This document shows, in pieces, positions 33,157 to 44,530 of a DNA stretch of 64,000 nt. The notes beneath the pieces were generated by a model that saw only the letters and a program-made list of their open reading frames with translations, was not told where the DNA came from and ran no database searches. Each line of letters starts with the position of its first letter. Within the stretch, counting starts at the first letter, position 1. Both the position numbers and the translations under genes were made by a program. The DNA comes from Tuctoria greenei (lineage: Eukaryota; Streptophyta; Magnoliopsida; Poales; Poaceae), in the NCBI GenBank assembly GCA_036927565.1, contig JAYESD010000003.1:190661999-190725998 (forward strand), given 5' to 3'.

Positions 33157-33626
33157 TAAGGCCCAAAGTCCTTAAAACTCTACCCATAATCCCGCTTAAT
33201 CTCCATGGAAATCAGTCTAGAAGGACTTATTTTACTGATTATTAGCTTAAAAAATTGGGTGGCCCATAAATCAGTCGACCCTGCAGGGCCCACCACCCGT
33301 AGCGCAACATTACATCAAATCAATCTGAGTAATGAAAACGGACGGCTGATATCTAGTTTCTTTGGAAGAAAAACAGGCTAACCGGCTGAACCCTCACCCT
33401 AACCACGTTTCACATTTCCGGATTAGAGGCTGGAGGCGAGGGATAGCAATGGGTATCCATTATTTCCGTACCCGCGGATATCTGATCCGGTGGATACAGA
33501 TTTGGGTGTGAATTTGTACCTTGGGTACAGATTTGGGCAACAGGTTGTACCCAATGGATATTTCTTATTGGGTAAAAAAATCCACATCCATACCCGTGTA
33601 CCCATACCCGCATTGACATGTGGTCC

Positions 33627-33663
<37 letters not shown>

Positions 33664-33704
33664 ATTCAGGGTTATATATATATATATATTACTATATATA
33701 TATA
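33157..33704. other. Unassigned flank with (TA)n tract
   Basis: No gene is seen. 33,430-33,620 has many repeats of GGGTA/TACCC and GGATA words, resembling a widespread grass repeat. 33,635-33,706 is mostly (TA)n in three blocks. The TR-GAG element inserted in the last TA block. Confidence 0.6.
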
Positions 33705-34224
33705 TATTAGGAGTAATCTTGACTTAATTATGTATTTGTGTGTTTTGTTGCGTGTCTGTTAGGTTATGATTAAGTTTGTTAGCTTAAGTGCTGCTGGTGT
33801 CCGTTATCAGCGTGGTAGCTGGTGCCTTGTGCGGCACTTTAGTACGGCTGCATGCGCACTTATATGGCGGACGTTTCTCTGCATGGCAGCTCAACGGCAG
33901 GAGGAGATGCCGCTTCGTACGCAAGACCGCATGCTACGCGAGGAGGTCGCGTCGTCCGTGAAATTGGGTCGTCTGCGAGATGCCAAACTTGCCGTATATA
34001 GCGGCAGGAGATTAGCATCCAGTACGTGGTTGGTGAGTATTTAATCAGTCGGTTTGTTAGTCCAAGGCTAGCTGGTGTGAGTAAAGGGGTAGGAGTAGCG
34101 TCCACAGGCGTGAGTTGCGTCCAGAGAAATACGAAGTCATTCGTTGCCGTCTTCGTTGCCAAAACAATTGTGTTTGTTCTTCTTCTTCGTTCCTTCGTCC
34201 ATTGGTTTCTCTCCAGTTTCAACA
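33705..34224 (+). repeat. TR-GAG 5' LTR (about 520 bp)
   Basis: The start TATTAGGAGTAATC aligns with TGTTAGGAGTAATC at 44,237, so the first TG was lost by a G-to-A change. The end is TTTCAACA directly before the primer site. The first 37 bases match the 3' LTR with three differences. Confidence 0.8.
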
Positions 34225-34225
34225 A

Positions 34226-34239
34226 TTGGTATCAGAACC
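34226..34239 (+). promoter_or_regulatory. TR-GAG primer binding site
   Basis: TTGGTATCAGAACC follows the LTR, a one-base variant of the tRNA-Met complementary site TGGTATCAGAGCC. Confidence 0.8.
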
Positions 34240-34305
34240 ACAAGATCCTACCTCCATGGTGATGGTTCCACATTGTGCTGGAGGAAGCAGCCCCATTCCT
34301 ACACT
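34240..34305 (+). pseudogene. TR-GAG gag, first part
   Basis: The start of the gag coding region precedes CACTA-2, which splits it. The reading continues on the other side at 43,481, where a KVEAILDAQGLWAAV gag motif appears. The target site ACT is at 34,303-34,305. Confidence 0.5.
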
Positions 34306-34640
34306 CACTACAGCAATCGCGATAATAGACGACGGCCGAGAACCGTCGTCTATAAGGCCTGTGCCGTCGTCTATAACTTATAGACGACGGTATAAGCTTA
34401 TTGACGATGGTAACTGTCCGTCGACGACTATTTGTCGTCTATAACCTTATAGACGACGGTTACCGTCGTCAATTAACTAATTGACGACGGCCGACTTTAG
34501 CTGTCGTCAATAAGTTAGCTCCACCACGTGTGAGCATAGAAACCTTATTGACGACGGGATCTTAGCCACCGTCATCTATAACGACACTTATTGACTACAG
34601 TTTTTGGGATACCGTCGTCTATTAGGTACCCTAAAGACGA
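34306..34640. repeat. CACTA-2 left subterminal repeats
   Basis: About ten copies of a CGTCGTCTATAA / TTATAGACGACGG word occur in both orientations, often forming inverted pairs around short loops. By analogy with En/Spm these are transposase-binding sites. Confidence 0.85.
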
Positions 34641-34772
34641 CGGTTCCACCGGGGCCGACGTCTATAAGAGTTTTTCTTAAGAATAAACTTTTGTCTATCT
34701 TAGCATCAATTTTTCATAAGAAAATGATAAGAATTAACATGCAAGTAGATTTCAAATCGGCTGACCTGACTA

Positions 34773-37148
34773 TCACACGCTACCCCATCCGCTGTCGCCG
34801 GAGTTCAGAAAGTCGTCCTCCGGCAGTCGTCCAAGCACCGGAATTTGGGGCGACGGAGTTTGAGCCTCCGTCCCCGATCCCTGTGATATGCAAGTGTGGT
34901 TGGACAAGTTATAAGTATAAAAATGCATATTTTACTAAACTTGAACAAGTTTAACTAGTTTCAGTTATTTTGAATAATTTTGTACCTGTGCTCCTGTCGT
35001 CGGCACCAGTGGCAGCTCTGTCGATGGCGGCGCCCACTGCAGAAACACAACCGACTGTCCTGCGCTCATAGCCTGTGAATACAAATCAAATCACTATAAC
35101 TGTCATTTGTATATTACAAATGTTAAGTACAACATTCAGAACTTACCTAGAAGGCAGCTTGCCACTGTAGCATGTACGAGTTTTGATACTCGTCCCTAGC
35201 CCTAAGCGCTGCTGCCTGCATCTCGTCTTTAGCCTTGAGCGCCGCTGCCTACATCTCGTCCCTAGTCCGGAGCACTTCTTGCGTCCTCTGGAGCTCCTCC
35301 TGAAGACTATGGAGCTCCAGATCTCGTCCCGTACGACTGCTGCTGGACCCGCCCTGCTGTGATCAAGAGGCTCTCGAGGAAGCCCGTGCCTGCCTCGAGT
35401 TGACCACTCCATCGAAGATGGCCAACCTGCACAGCGAAGTAAGATGATTAAATTTTTGTAACTCAAAGTTCGTGACAGTAAAATAAAATTAACAAAACTC
35501 ACCGTCCGTGAGGTTTCCCTCAACCGATTGCATACGCGGCTTTGGGGACAATTGGCGCACTCTGCCAATCAAACTCTTCGCCTCGAAGCCTCCGCGCCTC
35601 CTGCCCGTACTTTGCTTGGAAACACAGTAAAATAACATTATTGAAACTATTAAAGAAAATTCAATTAAGTTAACAAAAAAACTCACCAACGTCTGAGTCG
35701 CCATCTCAGAAGACAACTGCTCAGGCTGCGACGGGTCACTTCCCAAGTGACCCCTCTTCCACACCTCAATAGGTGACGGCTCCTGACCCCTCTCGTGCTC
35801 CTATCGATACATGTTAGCACAATGAAAGATCATAAAATTACTTAAATAGAATTTAAGTCACACTTACCATCTGTTTAGCGAGACGTATGTAGCCGTCCCC
35901 ACCCATACGGTGTTTTCCGTCCGTCCCTCTACTCTCTCGACGGGTTTTAGACACGCCCTAGAAGTTTTGGCTGCCCTAACGAGAACACAAGGCACGGTAT
36001 GCGTCCGGGCGGCTGTCAAGCCACGCTACACTGACCTGCACACATTTTATTATTAAATGAAAGCACTGATCACCATCATATAATGAAGTAAAGTACAATA
36101 AACACTTTACCTCTGCGTACTGCGCCTCCGTCAAGTACTTATCGGCCCCTTCCCTGTACTTCCCCGGCTGACCCTCCTCCAGATGCAACTTGAAATATGC
36201 CTTTGTAGCTTGAATGCGAGCTGTCGATAGTGACTGAGTCACGAGCTTCCTGGCGCAGTTATGGAAGACGAGACGAGCTTGATCCGTCTACTCGGCCTCG
36301 TTCTCCAAACGGTACCGTTCCTGGAAGAACAAATATACAAGTAAATTTATTTAATTTATAATAAATATGCATTACACAAATATTTGTTCATACTTACTAT
36401 AAATTTGTGCCACACAACCTCCTGGTGGTTGTCGTAAGCAAGGTGATGGGCTGTAGTGTAATGGCCCCAAGACGTGGCAGGCTATCCGTTCACTACACCG
36501 GGGTAGTGCAAACGGACTAGACAACTCAAGACACCATTCACCTGCTTGTGGTGTCCCTGCCCTGTGAATGAACAATCCTCCCAAGCCCTGATACATGATT
36601 CTCAATTAGTATATATATAAGCCTTTAAATATCTAAATTGTTAAAGATTTACTTACTTCTCGCCAATAGGACGAATAACGATCCAATCGTTTGGGTTTGC
36701 AGGAGCTGGAGGAGGAGCCACATAGTGGCTCCTCCTAGTCCTTCGCAGTGCAACTGGCTACACATCAGGTGACCCAGAAGTGGGGTCACCCGACTGCACT
36801 GGCTCTGAATAAGGTGGCACCAAAGAAGAAGGCTCTAAAGCAGGCACCGAAGAAGGAGGCTCCAAAGTAGGCACCGAAAGAGGCATACTAGCCTCTGAGT
36901 CCTTGGACATAGAGTTGTCCTGACAATTTCAAAGATTCATATTAGAGAATAAAGAATTAATTATATAATTTATGTAATTAAATGTTCTTTACCTGACCAC
37001 GTGACGACTGCGGTAGATGGCTCACCAACTGAGCCCGTCTACCTCCACTAAGCTGACTGCCCTGGAAGACCTCGTCTCCTCTTATGGCTCTCGGTGACAG
37101 AAAGCTACGTGCCTTTGTCCCTCGTCGTCTGCTGCTGCTCGACGACAT
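34773..37148 (-). pseudogene. CACTA-2 second gene (transposase_24 type), multi-exon
   Basis: The start ATG at 37,146-37,148 gives MSSSSSRRRGTKARS. Exon 1 ends at a GT donor (36,991-36,992) and exon 2 begins after the AG at 36,920-36,921, with EPPSSVPALEPSS repeats and RRSHYVAPPP...IRPIGE. The following exons contain HYTTAHHLAYDNHQEVVWHKF (36,460-36,390), RARLVFHNCARKLV and LEEGQPGKYREGADKYL (36,240-36,110). GGDGYIRLAKQM (35,910-35,870), VWKRGHLG (35,760) and a coiled coil (ELQRTQEVLRTRDE, 35,310-35,150) follow. The last exon ends at TGA 34,773-34,775. At least one nonsense codon (about 36,766) and a Gln-to-stop at the splice border near 35,145 are present. Confidence 0.8.
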
Positions 37149-37535
37149 CCTGTTTAATAAAAAATTGTTAAAGAATGTAATAGAAAATATAGAAGAAGAA
37201 AGAAGAGATGAAGCAAACGTTACTTGTACTCAATTTCAAAATTCATTAGCATCACGCTCATGTACTCTACTCTGTAAACCGGACCATCGATATTCTATCG
37301 TGGAAGTTGCCCGTTTTCGTTTTCGTTTTCGCATCTTAGGACTTTCTACATCTTTTGCATCTCCAACTAAGTCATCGAGTCCTAAACCAGGCTCGACGAC
37401 AAAAGAGTCCAGCATCTCTTGTTCTTGGTAAACAACATCAACCTCATCATCAAGGTATCCATCATTGTCTGGTGTATATAACCGCTCACGAGGATTCACC
37501 TTGTGTACAACCCACCAAGCATTAAGCTTTTCTCA
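37149..37535 (-). pseudogene. CACTA-2 tnp2-gene tail with basic segment
   Basis: It follows DUF4216: WWVVHKVNPRERLYT at about 37,520-37,480, then an acidic stretch (DEVDVVYQEQEML) and a strongly basic MRKRKRKRAT segment that could be a nuclear signal. The tnp2-gene family ends this way. The stop is near 37,234. Confidence 0.65.
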
Positions 37536-37970
37536 TGGATAATGTAGATAATACACCAACTCGATTTGGTGTGCAAGGACGAAGGTCTCGCAACCTTGTA
37601 GCCGGTCCTTGTGTTTTACTTCTACCATGCCAAATCGGTTTTGTCGAGTTCCATGGTTATGATCAAACCAATCGCAGTCAAAGAAGATTACTTTAAGGAC
37701 CTTATTCCCCGCAAAACTGAATTCAAGGATATTTTTAATGATCCCATAATAATTAGTTTCACGTCCTTTGGCATCAACTACCCTCATCACAACTCCGGTG
37801 TTACATGTTGCCCTAAAAGGATGTTGAGTTTCAAATTGAGTGGAACGAAATCGGAACCCATTGACGTCGTATCGACCATAAACTTTAATTTTAATGGATC
37901 CGTAGGACAGTTGTCACAAATCTTCATGGACACCGGCTCGTGTTTTGCACTGTTCATTATACGAAGTTAG
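37536..37970 (-). pseudogene. CACTA-2 DUF4216 region
   Basis: The frame 37,790-37,533 contains NYYGIIKNILEFSFAG and VLKVIFFDCDWFD, hallmarks of DUF4216 in CACTA transposase genes. Upstream, 37,970-37,800, the linking segment is broken by stops. The function of the domain is not known. Confidence 0.8.
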
Positions 37971-38223
37971 AAAACTATTTTATGCTATACATGTAATTAC
38001 TAAGAGAAACAAAACATGAACACGTTACTTGTGCATGAAACCAGGATAGGAAGTTAGGCCCTCTTGTACTCCATAATATCGCATCGATTGTATTTGTCGA
38101 AGCGTATGTTGCTGCTTCGATTTCAAATTTTGTTGATCGAACTCACTAAATAAGGAAAAAACAGAATAATTAGCATAGATGTATAACACAACACGCTAAT
38201 TATTATAGATGTTGAACAAACAC

Positions 38224-38841
38224 TTACTGAAAATATCCTTCCATCCCTTCTATATTAGTGTACATGTATAGCAAAGCAGCCGTCTTGTCATCTGTTTCAA
38301 TATCGTAGCTCGTGCCGCTACCAACAGTAGTGCCTCTCATTTGAAAAATTGAGAGGTTGCTACAAGGGGGTGTTTCATCCATATTGTACTGCAACATGGA
38401 AGCATTAACATTGTTTTCTTCTGCAAAATATACACTTGAAAAGTATCCTATCTCTTGAATGGCATATGCTTCGGTGATGCATCCTTCAACCCTTGCCCGA
38501 TTGCGAACCATTGGTTTAAGACACTTGAGTGCTCTTTCAACGTGATACATCCACCTATATTGCACAGGGCTGCCCACTTTAGCTTCATATGGAAGATGAA
38601 TTAGGAGATGTTGCATTGGATTGAAGAACCCTGCAGGGAAAACTTTTTCCATCTTACGTAAAAGCACTGGTATCTCCCTTTCCAACTTCTTCATCATCTC
38701 CCTTGTGATTTCTTGAGCACAAAGTTGTCTATAAAAGTAGCTAAGCTCGGCTAACACCTTCCACGTCGCATCGTCAATGTAGCCTCGAAACATAACTGAC
38801 AGTAATCTTAACATGATTATGTGATAATCATGACTCTTCAA
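38224..38841 (-). pseudogene. CACTA-2 DUF4218 region
   Basis: The open 205-residue frame runs YHIIMLRLLSVMFRGYID, PVLLRKMEKVFPAGFFNPM, HLLIHLPYEAKVGSPVQYRW, MYHVERALKCLKPMV and ARVEGCITEAYAIQEIGYF. This is the DUF4218 domain that follows tnp2 in plant CACTA genes. It is the longest intact coding piece of CACTA-2. Confidence 0.9.
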
Positions 38842-40737
38842 ACCTATGAGATTTCCAGTCTTAATATTTACGGCTCATCTTAGGCTAGCAGCATAATCGT
38901 CTGGGAATTTCAAACTTTTCAACCACTCAAAGACTTCTTTGTTTTCCTTTGGTCGAAGACAGAAAGAAGCACGCGATTTGCCACCACCTTCAGATAGCTC
39001 AAGAGTTGGACGATTACAAACCTATGCCAAATCCTTACAAGCCTTTATATTGTCTTTTGTTCTGCCAATCACATTGAAGCATGTGCTTATGATGCATTCG
39101 CCCATGTTACGTTCCTGATGCATGACATCAATGTTATGCATTAAGATTATGGAATTAACATACGGTAGCTCCCATAGTGCACATATATGAGTCCAATTGT
39201 GGTCCTCTCCGTAACCAACCAAATATCCAGGACGATCTTCATCTGGCACTAAGTTGTTCAACTGTTCAACAATCTCTGACCCGTTTAGACGTTGTGGTGG
39301 TATTTTTTGACAACGGTGTCCTTCCTGAAGGCATTTCTATGTTGCCTGAATGCGTGATTGGGCGGTAACCAACATCTGTGGCAATCAAAGTAGCAAATCT
39401 TGCCACCATGCTTTAAACGAAAACATTCCATGTCCGAAGCACATATTGGACATGTCAAACGACCATGAGTGCTCCAGCCAAAAACCATGCCGTAAGCTGG
39501 GAAATCATGGACAGACCACAAGTATGCAGCTCGAAGGTTGAATTTTTGTTTTTTGTAGCAGTCGTACGCTTCAACTCCTGTCCATAATATTTTCAACTCT
39601 TCAATCAATGGCTTCAACATCACATTTAGTCGTGAACTGGGATGATCCGGTCCAGGTACAATAAGGCAAAGGAACATGAACTCGTACTTCTTACAAAGAG
39701 ATGGTGGTAAGTTGTACGGAATAGCGAACACGGGCCAACAAGAGTATGGTGTTGCATTTGTACTGAACGGTGAAAAGCCATCTGTCGCCAACCCGATGCA
39801 AACATTTCTTGCGTCATTAGCGAAATCTGGATCAAAGCGGTCAAGCGCTTTACATGCCTCACCGTCAGACGGGTGCACCATCATTCCGTCATTCTCGCGT
39901 ATACCTTCTTTGTGCCACCTCATGTGTCTTGCTGTTTTTTTGAGAGAGAAACAAGCGCTTCAACCTAGGTGTGACAGGCAAGTAGCGAAGCTGCTTCTGT
40001 GCATCTTCAGTCATTACTTTTGTACCCGTCTTCATTAATAACTTCGACAAATCTCACCTTATCACATTTTAAGCACTTGTTCTCGTTGGCATGCTCTTTC
40101 CAGAAAAGCATGCAGTGGTCTGGACACATATCAATCTTCTCATAGTTCATACCAAGATCATAAATCAATTTCTTAGAATGATACATTTTCTTAGTCAATT
40201 TATGGGGCTGCGGAAGGACATCGCTGATCAATCTGATGAGATCATTGTAGCAATTATTGGAGAAGAAATACTTAGACTTAATTGCCATAAATCTAATCAT
40301 GAAATTGAGGATCGTCACTTTGGTGTGTTCATGCACCGGTTGTTCTGATGTCTTGAGACGCTCGAAGAACTCCTTTGCCTCCGTTGTAGGAGAATTCCCT
40401 GTCAATTCAGGATTTATGGCTTCAAGCATCTCGTCCATCCTGTCGACACCAGTGCTATCATCCCCATCTCGATCTTCTACGGCTTGAGAAGGTGTCTCGC
40501 TGTGAAAGGTCCACAACTCATAATGTTTCATAAAACCATTTTGACACAAGTGGAATGTCAATGTCACTTTGTCGAAACACTTCGTATTTTGACATTTGAT
40601 ACATGGGCACCTCACCTTGCTGTTGTTTGACAACGAAAAAGCTCGTTGTATGAAAGCATCTGTCTTGTGAACCACTCATCTGAGTGACTCCTATCCCTTT
40701 TCCAACCAGTATACATCCAAGTGCGGTCTTCAGCCAT
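38842..40737 (-). pseudogene. CACTA-2 tnp2 transposase
   Basis: ATG at 40,735-40,737 starts a transposase-associated domain (RTWMYTGWKRDRS). A one-base loss near 40,675 shifts into the 222-residue frame with the zinc-binding CPCIKCQNTKC (about 40,610) and MCPDHCMLFWKEH (about 40,120). The tnp2 core is at 39,923-39,285: CIGLATDGFSPFS, PYSCWPVFAIPYNLPP, LNVMLKPLIEELKILW and GRLTCPICASDMECFRLKHGGK. The later IDVMHQERNMGECI motif (about 39,140) is in another frame. Function would be cut and paste of CACTA ends; this copy is broken by frameshifts at about 40,005 and 39,290. Confidence 0.9.
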
Positions 40738-42709
40738 GTTTGAGGGTATACCTTCAAAGCAGATAAATCATTATTAGTTTCATTATTATCTTATGTCACT
40801 GTCCTACAACTAGGCAGATAGGTCCTAAACCCACCCAAGAATGACCGAGCGGAGCGTGCTCATGACGGGACGCGCGGTCTGGATCCGGACGAAATTTCGG
40901 CAGCTTAACCCCGTTGTTCTCCACTGCACGCCCAGAAATGGTGCAACAGAGAACAACAGGGTTATGCCATCCAAATCTCGTACAGATCCAGACCTGCGCC
41001 TCGTCACAAGCTACACCCCTCGGTCAATCACAGGTTGTCCAAAAAGGGATAATTCCAAACCTTCACGTCTCACATGTCAATAGCATGTGAGACGTGCGGA
41101 TCCAAAACAGGTGACACATTGCTATAGGTTACGTTCCTCATTTTCATTGTTAAGTCATTTACAAGAGGAATGAATGAGAGAAAGAGGAGGAAAGTTGGTC
41201 TTATATGACAATTCCACATCCGGATCCACCGTCTGCGCAATCGCGGTTGATTGACTTCCTCACCATAGTCGTTCGCTTCCGTGTCGTCTCAACGCATACA
41301 TTACGGCTACAACTGTCTATACGGCACGAACGTATTGATTCCGTGTCGTGTTGTGTCGGGTCGGGCCATCCCAAAACCTGTATATTTACATATTAATAAA
41401 CAAACCAACTAATAAACAATTACACATTCAGTACAACTGAAACGAGCAGAATTGTTATGCCTAATGACATCAATAACAAAACCGTTGAACAGTAGTTAAA
41501 AGTAAGTGGTGTTTAGTCACTAAAAATAGCAAATTATTTTTAGGATTATGATCCGGATGATTTTTAGTTTACAATATCATGCAGGCTTAGCAATTCCAAA
41601 ATTAACTACTTCCATGATTAACTAAGACCATGATTAACATGCAGGCTTAGCAATTCCAAAATTAACTATCAGCAGCTTATTAGCTGGTGAAGGTATTTAG
41701 TCACACAATCGTATCCTAACTAGTAAATTATATTAAGTCTCCTAATTTGATGATTTTTGCGTTCTGTAACCTATAGATGGACTTGTGAAAATAAAGAACT
41801 TCGCAGCTTTACATAATAGTTACATTGAATCATTTTGCCTGTCTTTTCGCAAAACATGCTTATGGTTGTTTTTTAGAAGATGTATTCGGAAGAGTATATC
41901 CTTTACTACATGTATGAGTAAATGCAATGATACCATATTATAAAACGACACTAAGCTAAGGGCAGTATACTGTCCAGCCTTGCAGACAAAAAAAATTTGG
42001 TAGTACAGAGAAACATGATGGTTCACAGTTAACTTCATATCTTACTTAACACGTCAACTTCTGTAGCTAACAGGAACTGGGAAGACATGTAAAACATAGA
42101 CAACATCAATGTGCAGCCTATAGTGTTTCTGATGTGCTGGTATGAGAAAACACTATTAACCTTATTGTAAGCCCTAGAATAATTTGATGGACCTGAAAAC
42201 TAACTTTCCAGCACACTCATCATATCTCCAGTAGCTTGTAAAAAAAATTCAGTCCTGTTACTCATGTAAAATTCATTTTGTTGCAGATTTAATACAATGC
42301 AGAAGCAACCAAAAAAGATGGAACCAGCCATGCTAAATGCAAAAAATAAAGAGGGAGGAGTTTGTATAACCTTAGCACGCAAGTCCTTCGATTCAGTAGC
42401 AGAAGAATTATCGCTGTTGATATTGTTCAGCCCTCTCGTGCTTCTATCTGGTTAGGGAATAAAAGCAACACATTAACAAATTTTCCCCAACTACAAGTCA
42501 CCCACACAACGTAAACCCATAGGCCGGGTACTTTAATTTAACACCACATCAATAACAAAATGTTACAATTGACTGTATAATACAATGAAACAACAAAACC
42601 ACTCTTAACTCTATGTCATCCATCTAGAGTACATGAATCTATCATTCAAGTGTAATGAACGAGTACTGCAAACCAAGCTATTGCAATTCAACTCCTAGTA
42701 CTTCTTTTG
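40738..42709 (-). other. CACTA-2 5' non-coding region (leader intron)
   Basis: No protein homology is seen over 2 kb. A 60-bp unit is duplicated in tandem: the word GCAGGCTTAGCAATTCCAAA occurs at about 41,581 and 41,641. The position between a GC-rich leader exon and tnp2 suggests a long intron. Confidence 0.55.
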
Positions 42710-43154
42710 TTAAGGCAATACGACAAACACATAACAAGCAGCCAATGAACACATACTGCTGAGCAAGATGCAGCAAGTGAACGCAATGGCCTGGATCGAG
42801 TGGCAGCAAGCTAGGGTTTTGGGGCGGCACACCGGTACCAAGAGAAAGCGAGAGGGGTCAGGAGTGCGAAACGAGCGGAGATGGCGAGTTCTTCCCATAG
42901 CTTCCGCCCGGGGCAAGTCAACATGGCGCGACGGAGACGACCGGCTGTGGCGCACGGCTGGGGTGGGGGGAGGGGCGAGGGGAGGGAGGCGGAGGCGTAC
43001 CTCGATGGTGCGGTCCTCCTCGGTGGATGGTGGCGGCCCTAGGCGACGTCTTCAACCACTGCGGTAGAGGTGGAGACGCGAGCCGGCGGTGCAGGCCGCG
43101 GTGAGCTCTCGGCGCGAAAATAGAACACGGGAGAAAATGAGGACCGAGCAGCAC
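42710..43154 (-). other. CACTA-2 GC-rich leader exon candidate
   Basis: A GC-rich stretch with short Pro/Arg-rich frames on both strands corresponds in position to the leader exons of the other CACTAs here. No conserved protein is claimed. Confidence 0.4.
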
Positions 43155-43480
43155 GGGGGGTCAAAAAATAATCCCTAATTGATGACGGTTTAGGTTAACC
43201 GTCGTCTATAAGGGTTAATAGACAACGGCCATAAGACACCGTCGTCTATAATGTCTCGTGCGGGGCCAGATTCTGGCCCATATTGACGAGGGCCTCTTTT
43301 GTCGATGGCCAACCGTCGTCTATAAGGCTCGAAACGTTATAGACGACGGTAGTACTGTAACCGTCGTCAATTTAAGACCAATTGATGACAGTTGTTTCTA
43401 GCTGTCGTCAAATAATTAATTGATGACGGCCCCGTCATCAATAAATGTAGCCGTCATCTATTGTCGTGATTCCTGTAGTA
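43155..43480. repeat. CACTA-2 right subterminal repeats
   Basis: Repeated CCGTCGTCTATAA and TTGATGACGG words in both orientations mirror the left end. The outermost base is A rather than G, so the CACTA end is altered to TACTA. Confidence 0.85.
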
Positions 43481-44236
43481 ACTGCATGGGCGAGCAAGGT
43501 GGAAGCGATCCTCGACGCCCAAGGTCTGTGGGCGGCAGTGGCTCCTGCGGACTGCGTGGTGGTCGACGAGCGGAAGAACAAGATGGCGAGGGCGTAGCTT
43601 CTCCAAGCGCTGCCGGAAGATATTCTTATGCAGGTGTCCACGAAGCCGACAGTGAAGGAAGTCTGAGACAGAGGTTTTTCTACGCGGACCGTGTCAAGGC
43701 AGCTCAGTTGTCCACTCTAAAGGGCGAATTCGATTGATTGACCATGCACGGTAATGAATCATTGGATGATTTTCCCGAAAAAAATCAGCGGCATGGAAGC
43801 CGTGTACGCCGGCTTTGGGACAACCCTCGATGATGCCGCCATGGTCAAGAAGCTCCTCGACAGTGTTGCTGTCACTTGTACCCTGCCGTGACGGGAATTG
43901 AACAATTCTTTGATGTTGAGAACATGTCATTTGAGATGGCTCTAGGGAGGCTAAAAGCCTTCAATGAGGGTTGTCATCGGCGCACTAAAAGGCCACGAGA
44001 CCAATGCTGGTGATGGACATCTCCTGCTCACAGAAGCTGAATGGCGTGCTCAGGAGAATTGTAAGTCTCCAGCAAAGAAAGGTAAATGTTATAATTGTGC
44101 TGTTAAAGGAAATTTTGCCAGGAAATGTCCAAATGAAAAAAGGAAGAAGCACTTCTTGCGACGGCAGATGAAGAACTAGCACTACTCTAAAGTGTGTCTA
44201 GAAGGAAATAATCTAAGTCAAGATTAGCAGGAAATT
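43481..44236 (+). pseudogene. TR-GAG gag, second part
   Basis: A copia gag with stops: KVEAILDAQGLWAAVAP (about 43,500), ALPEDILMQV (43,600), LDDAAMVKKLLDSV (43,830), then the zinc knuckle CYNCAVKGNFARKCP at about 44,090-44,130. The His of CX2CX4HX4C is replaced by Asn. The frame then runs into the 3' LTR without any pol gene. Several conserved gag segments are shortened compared with full copia gags. Confidence 0.7.
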
Positions 44237-44273
44237 TGTTAGGAGTAATCTAGACTTAATTATGTATTCGTGT
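44237..44273 (+). repeat. TR-GAG 3' LTR, first 37 bp
   Basis: TGTTAGGAGTAATC continues colinear with the 5' LTR up to TCGTGT, then breaks at CACTAAG. The break point coincides with the CACTA-3 terminus, so the rest was displaced. Confidence 0.75.
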
Positions 44274-44530
44274 CACTAAGTAAGAAACCCAAATAGGGGA
44301 CAAAGATGGGCGACACGCTCAAAGGCGAATGTCTCTGATAAGGTTAAGCGAGACGAGCCCGCCTCAGCGAGGATCTGACATGGCTCGGCTGAACGTACAA
44401 GGAGACACGTTACAATAAAGCTCGTCTCAGTTAAGTAGGTATCCGAGACGCGCCATCCTCTATAACAAACGGGAGACGCGTGTCAAAAAATGCATGTCTC
44501 CAATACTCTATACAAAGCACATCTCCTTTG
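44274..44530. repeat. CACTA-3 left subterminal region
   Basis: It contains GAGACGAG, GGAGACACG, CCGAGACGCGCC and GGGAGACGCGTGTC plus inverse GCATGTCTCC words. These match repeats at 60,230, 61,050-61,280 and 62,560-63,350. It is interrupted by Gypsy-2 in the target CTTTG. Confidence 0.7.
44526..44530. repeat. Target site duplication of Gypsy-2 (left)
   Basis: CTTTG, identical to 59,642-59,646. Confidence 0.95.

Larger units (their letters stand above)
34306..43480 (-). mobile_element. CACTA-2: complete CACTA (En/Spm) transposon, 9,175 bp
   Basis: The left end is CACTACAGCAATCGCG. The right end, read inward, is TACTACAGGAATCACG, with the last G of the element mutated. The inverted repeats stay similar for over 30 bp. 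The flanking triplet ACT is duplicated at 34,303-34,305 and 43,481-43,483. Subterminal TATAGACGACGG units fill 34,306-34,640 and 43,170-43,480. Gene order on the minus strand is leader exon, tnp2, DUF4218, DUF4216 and second gene, the canonical layout. Stops and frameshifts show it is no longer autonomous. Confidence 0.95.
33705..44273 (+). mobile_element. Gag-only copia element (TR-GAG type), split by CACTA-2 and CACTA-3
   Basis: A 5' LTR, Met-type primer site, a short gag and a 3' LTR start make up the element. Without CACTA-2 the internal region is about 834 bp and goes straight from the gag zinc knuckle to the 3' LTR, with no protease, integrase or RT. Elements with this structure are known in plants as TR-GAG. 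The 3' LTR is seen only for its first 37 bp before CACTA-3; the rest should lie beyond the window. Confidence 0.75.

Noticed and set aside
33635..33706. (TA)n tract as an origin or matrix attachment site
   Set aside because: A simple microsatellite explains it; no other supporting signal.
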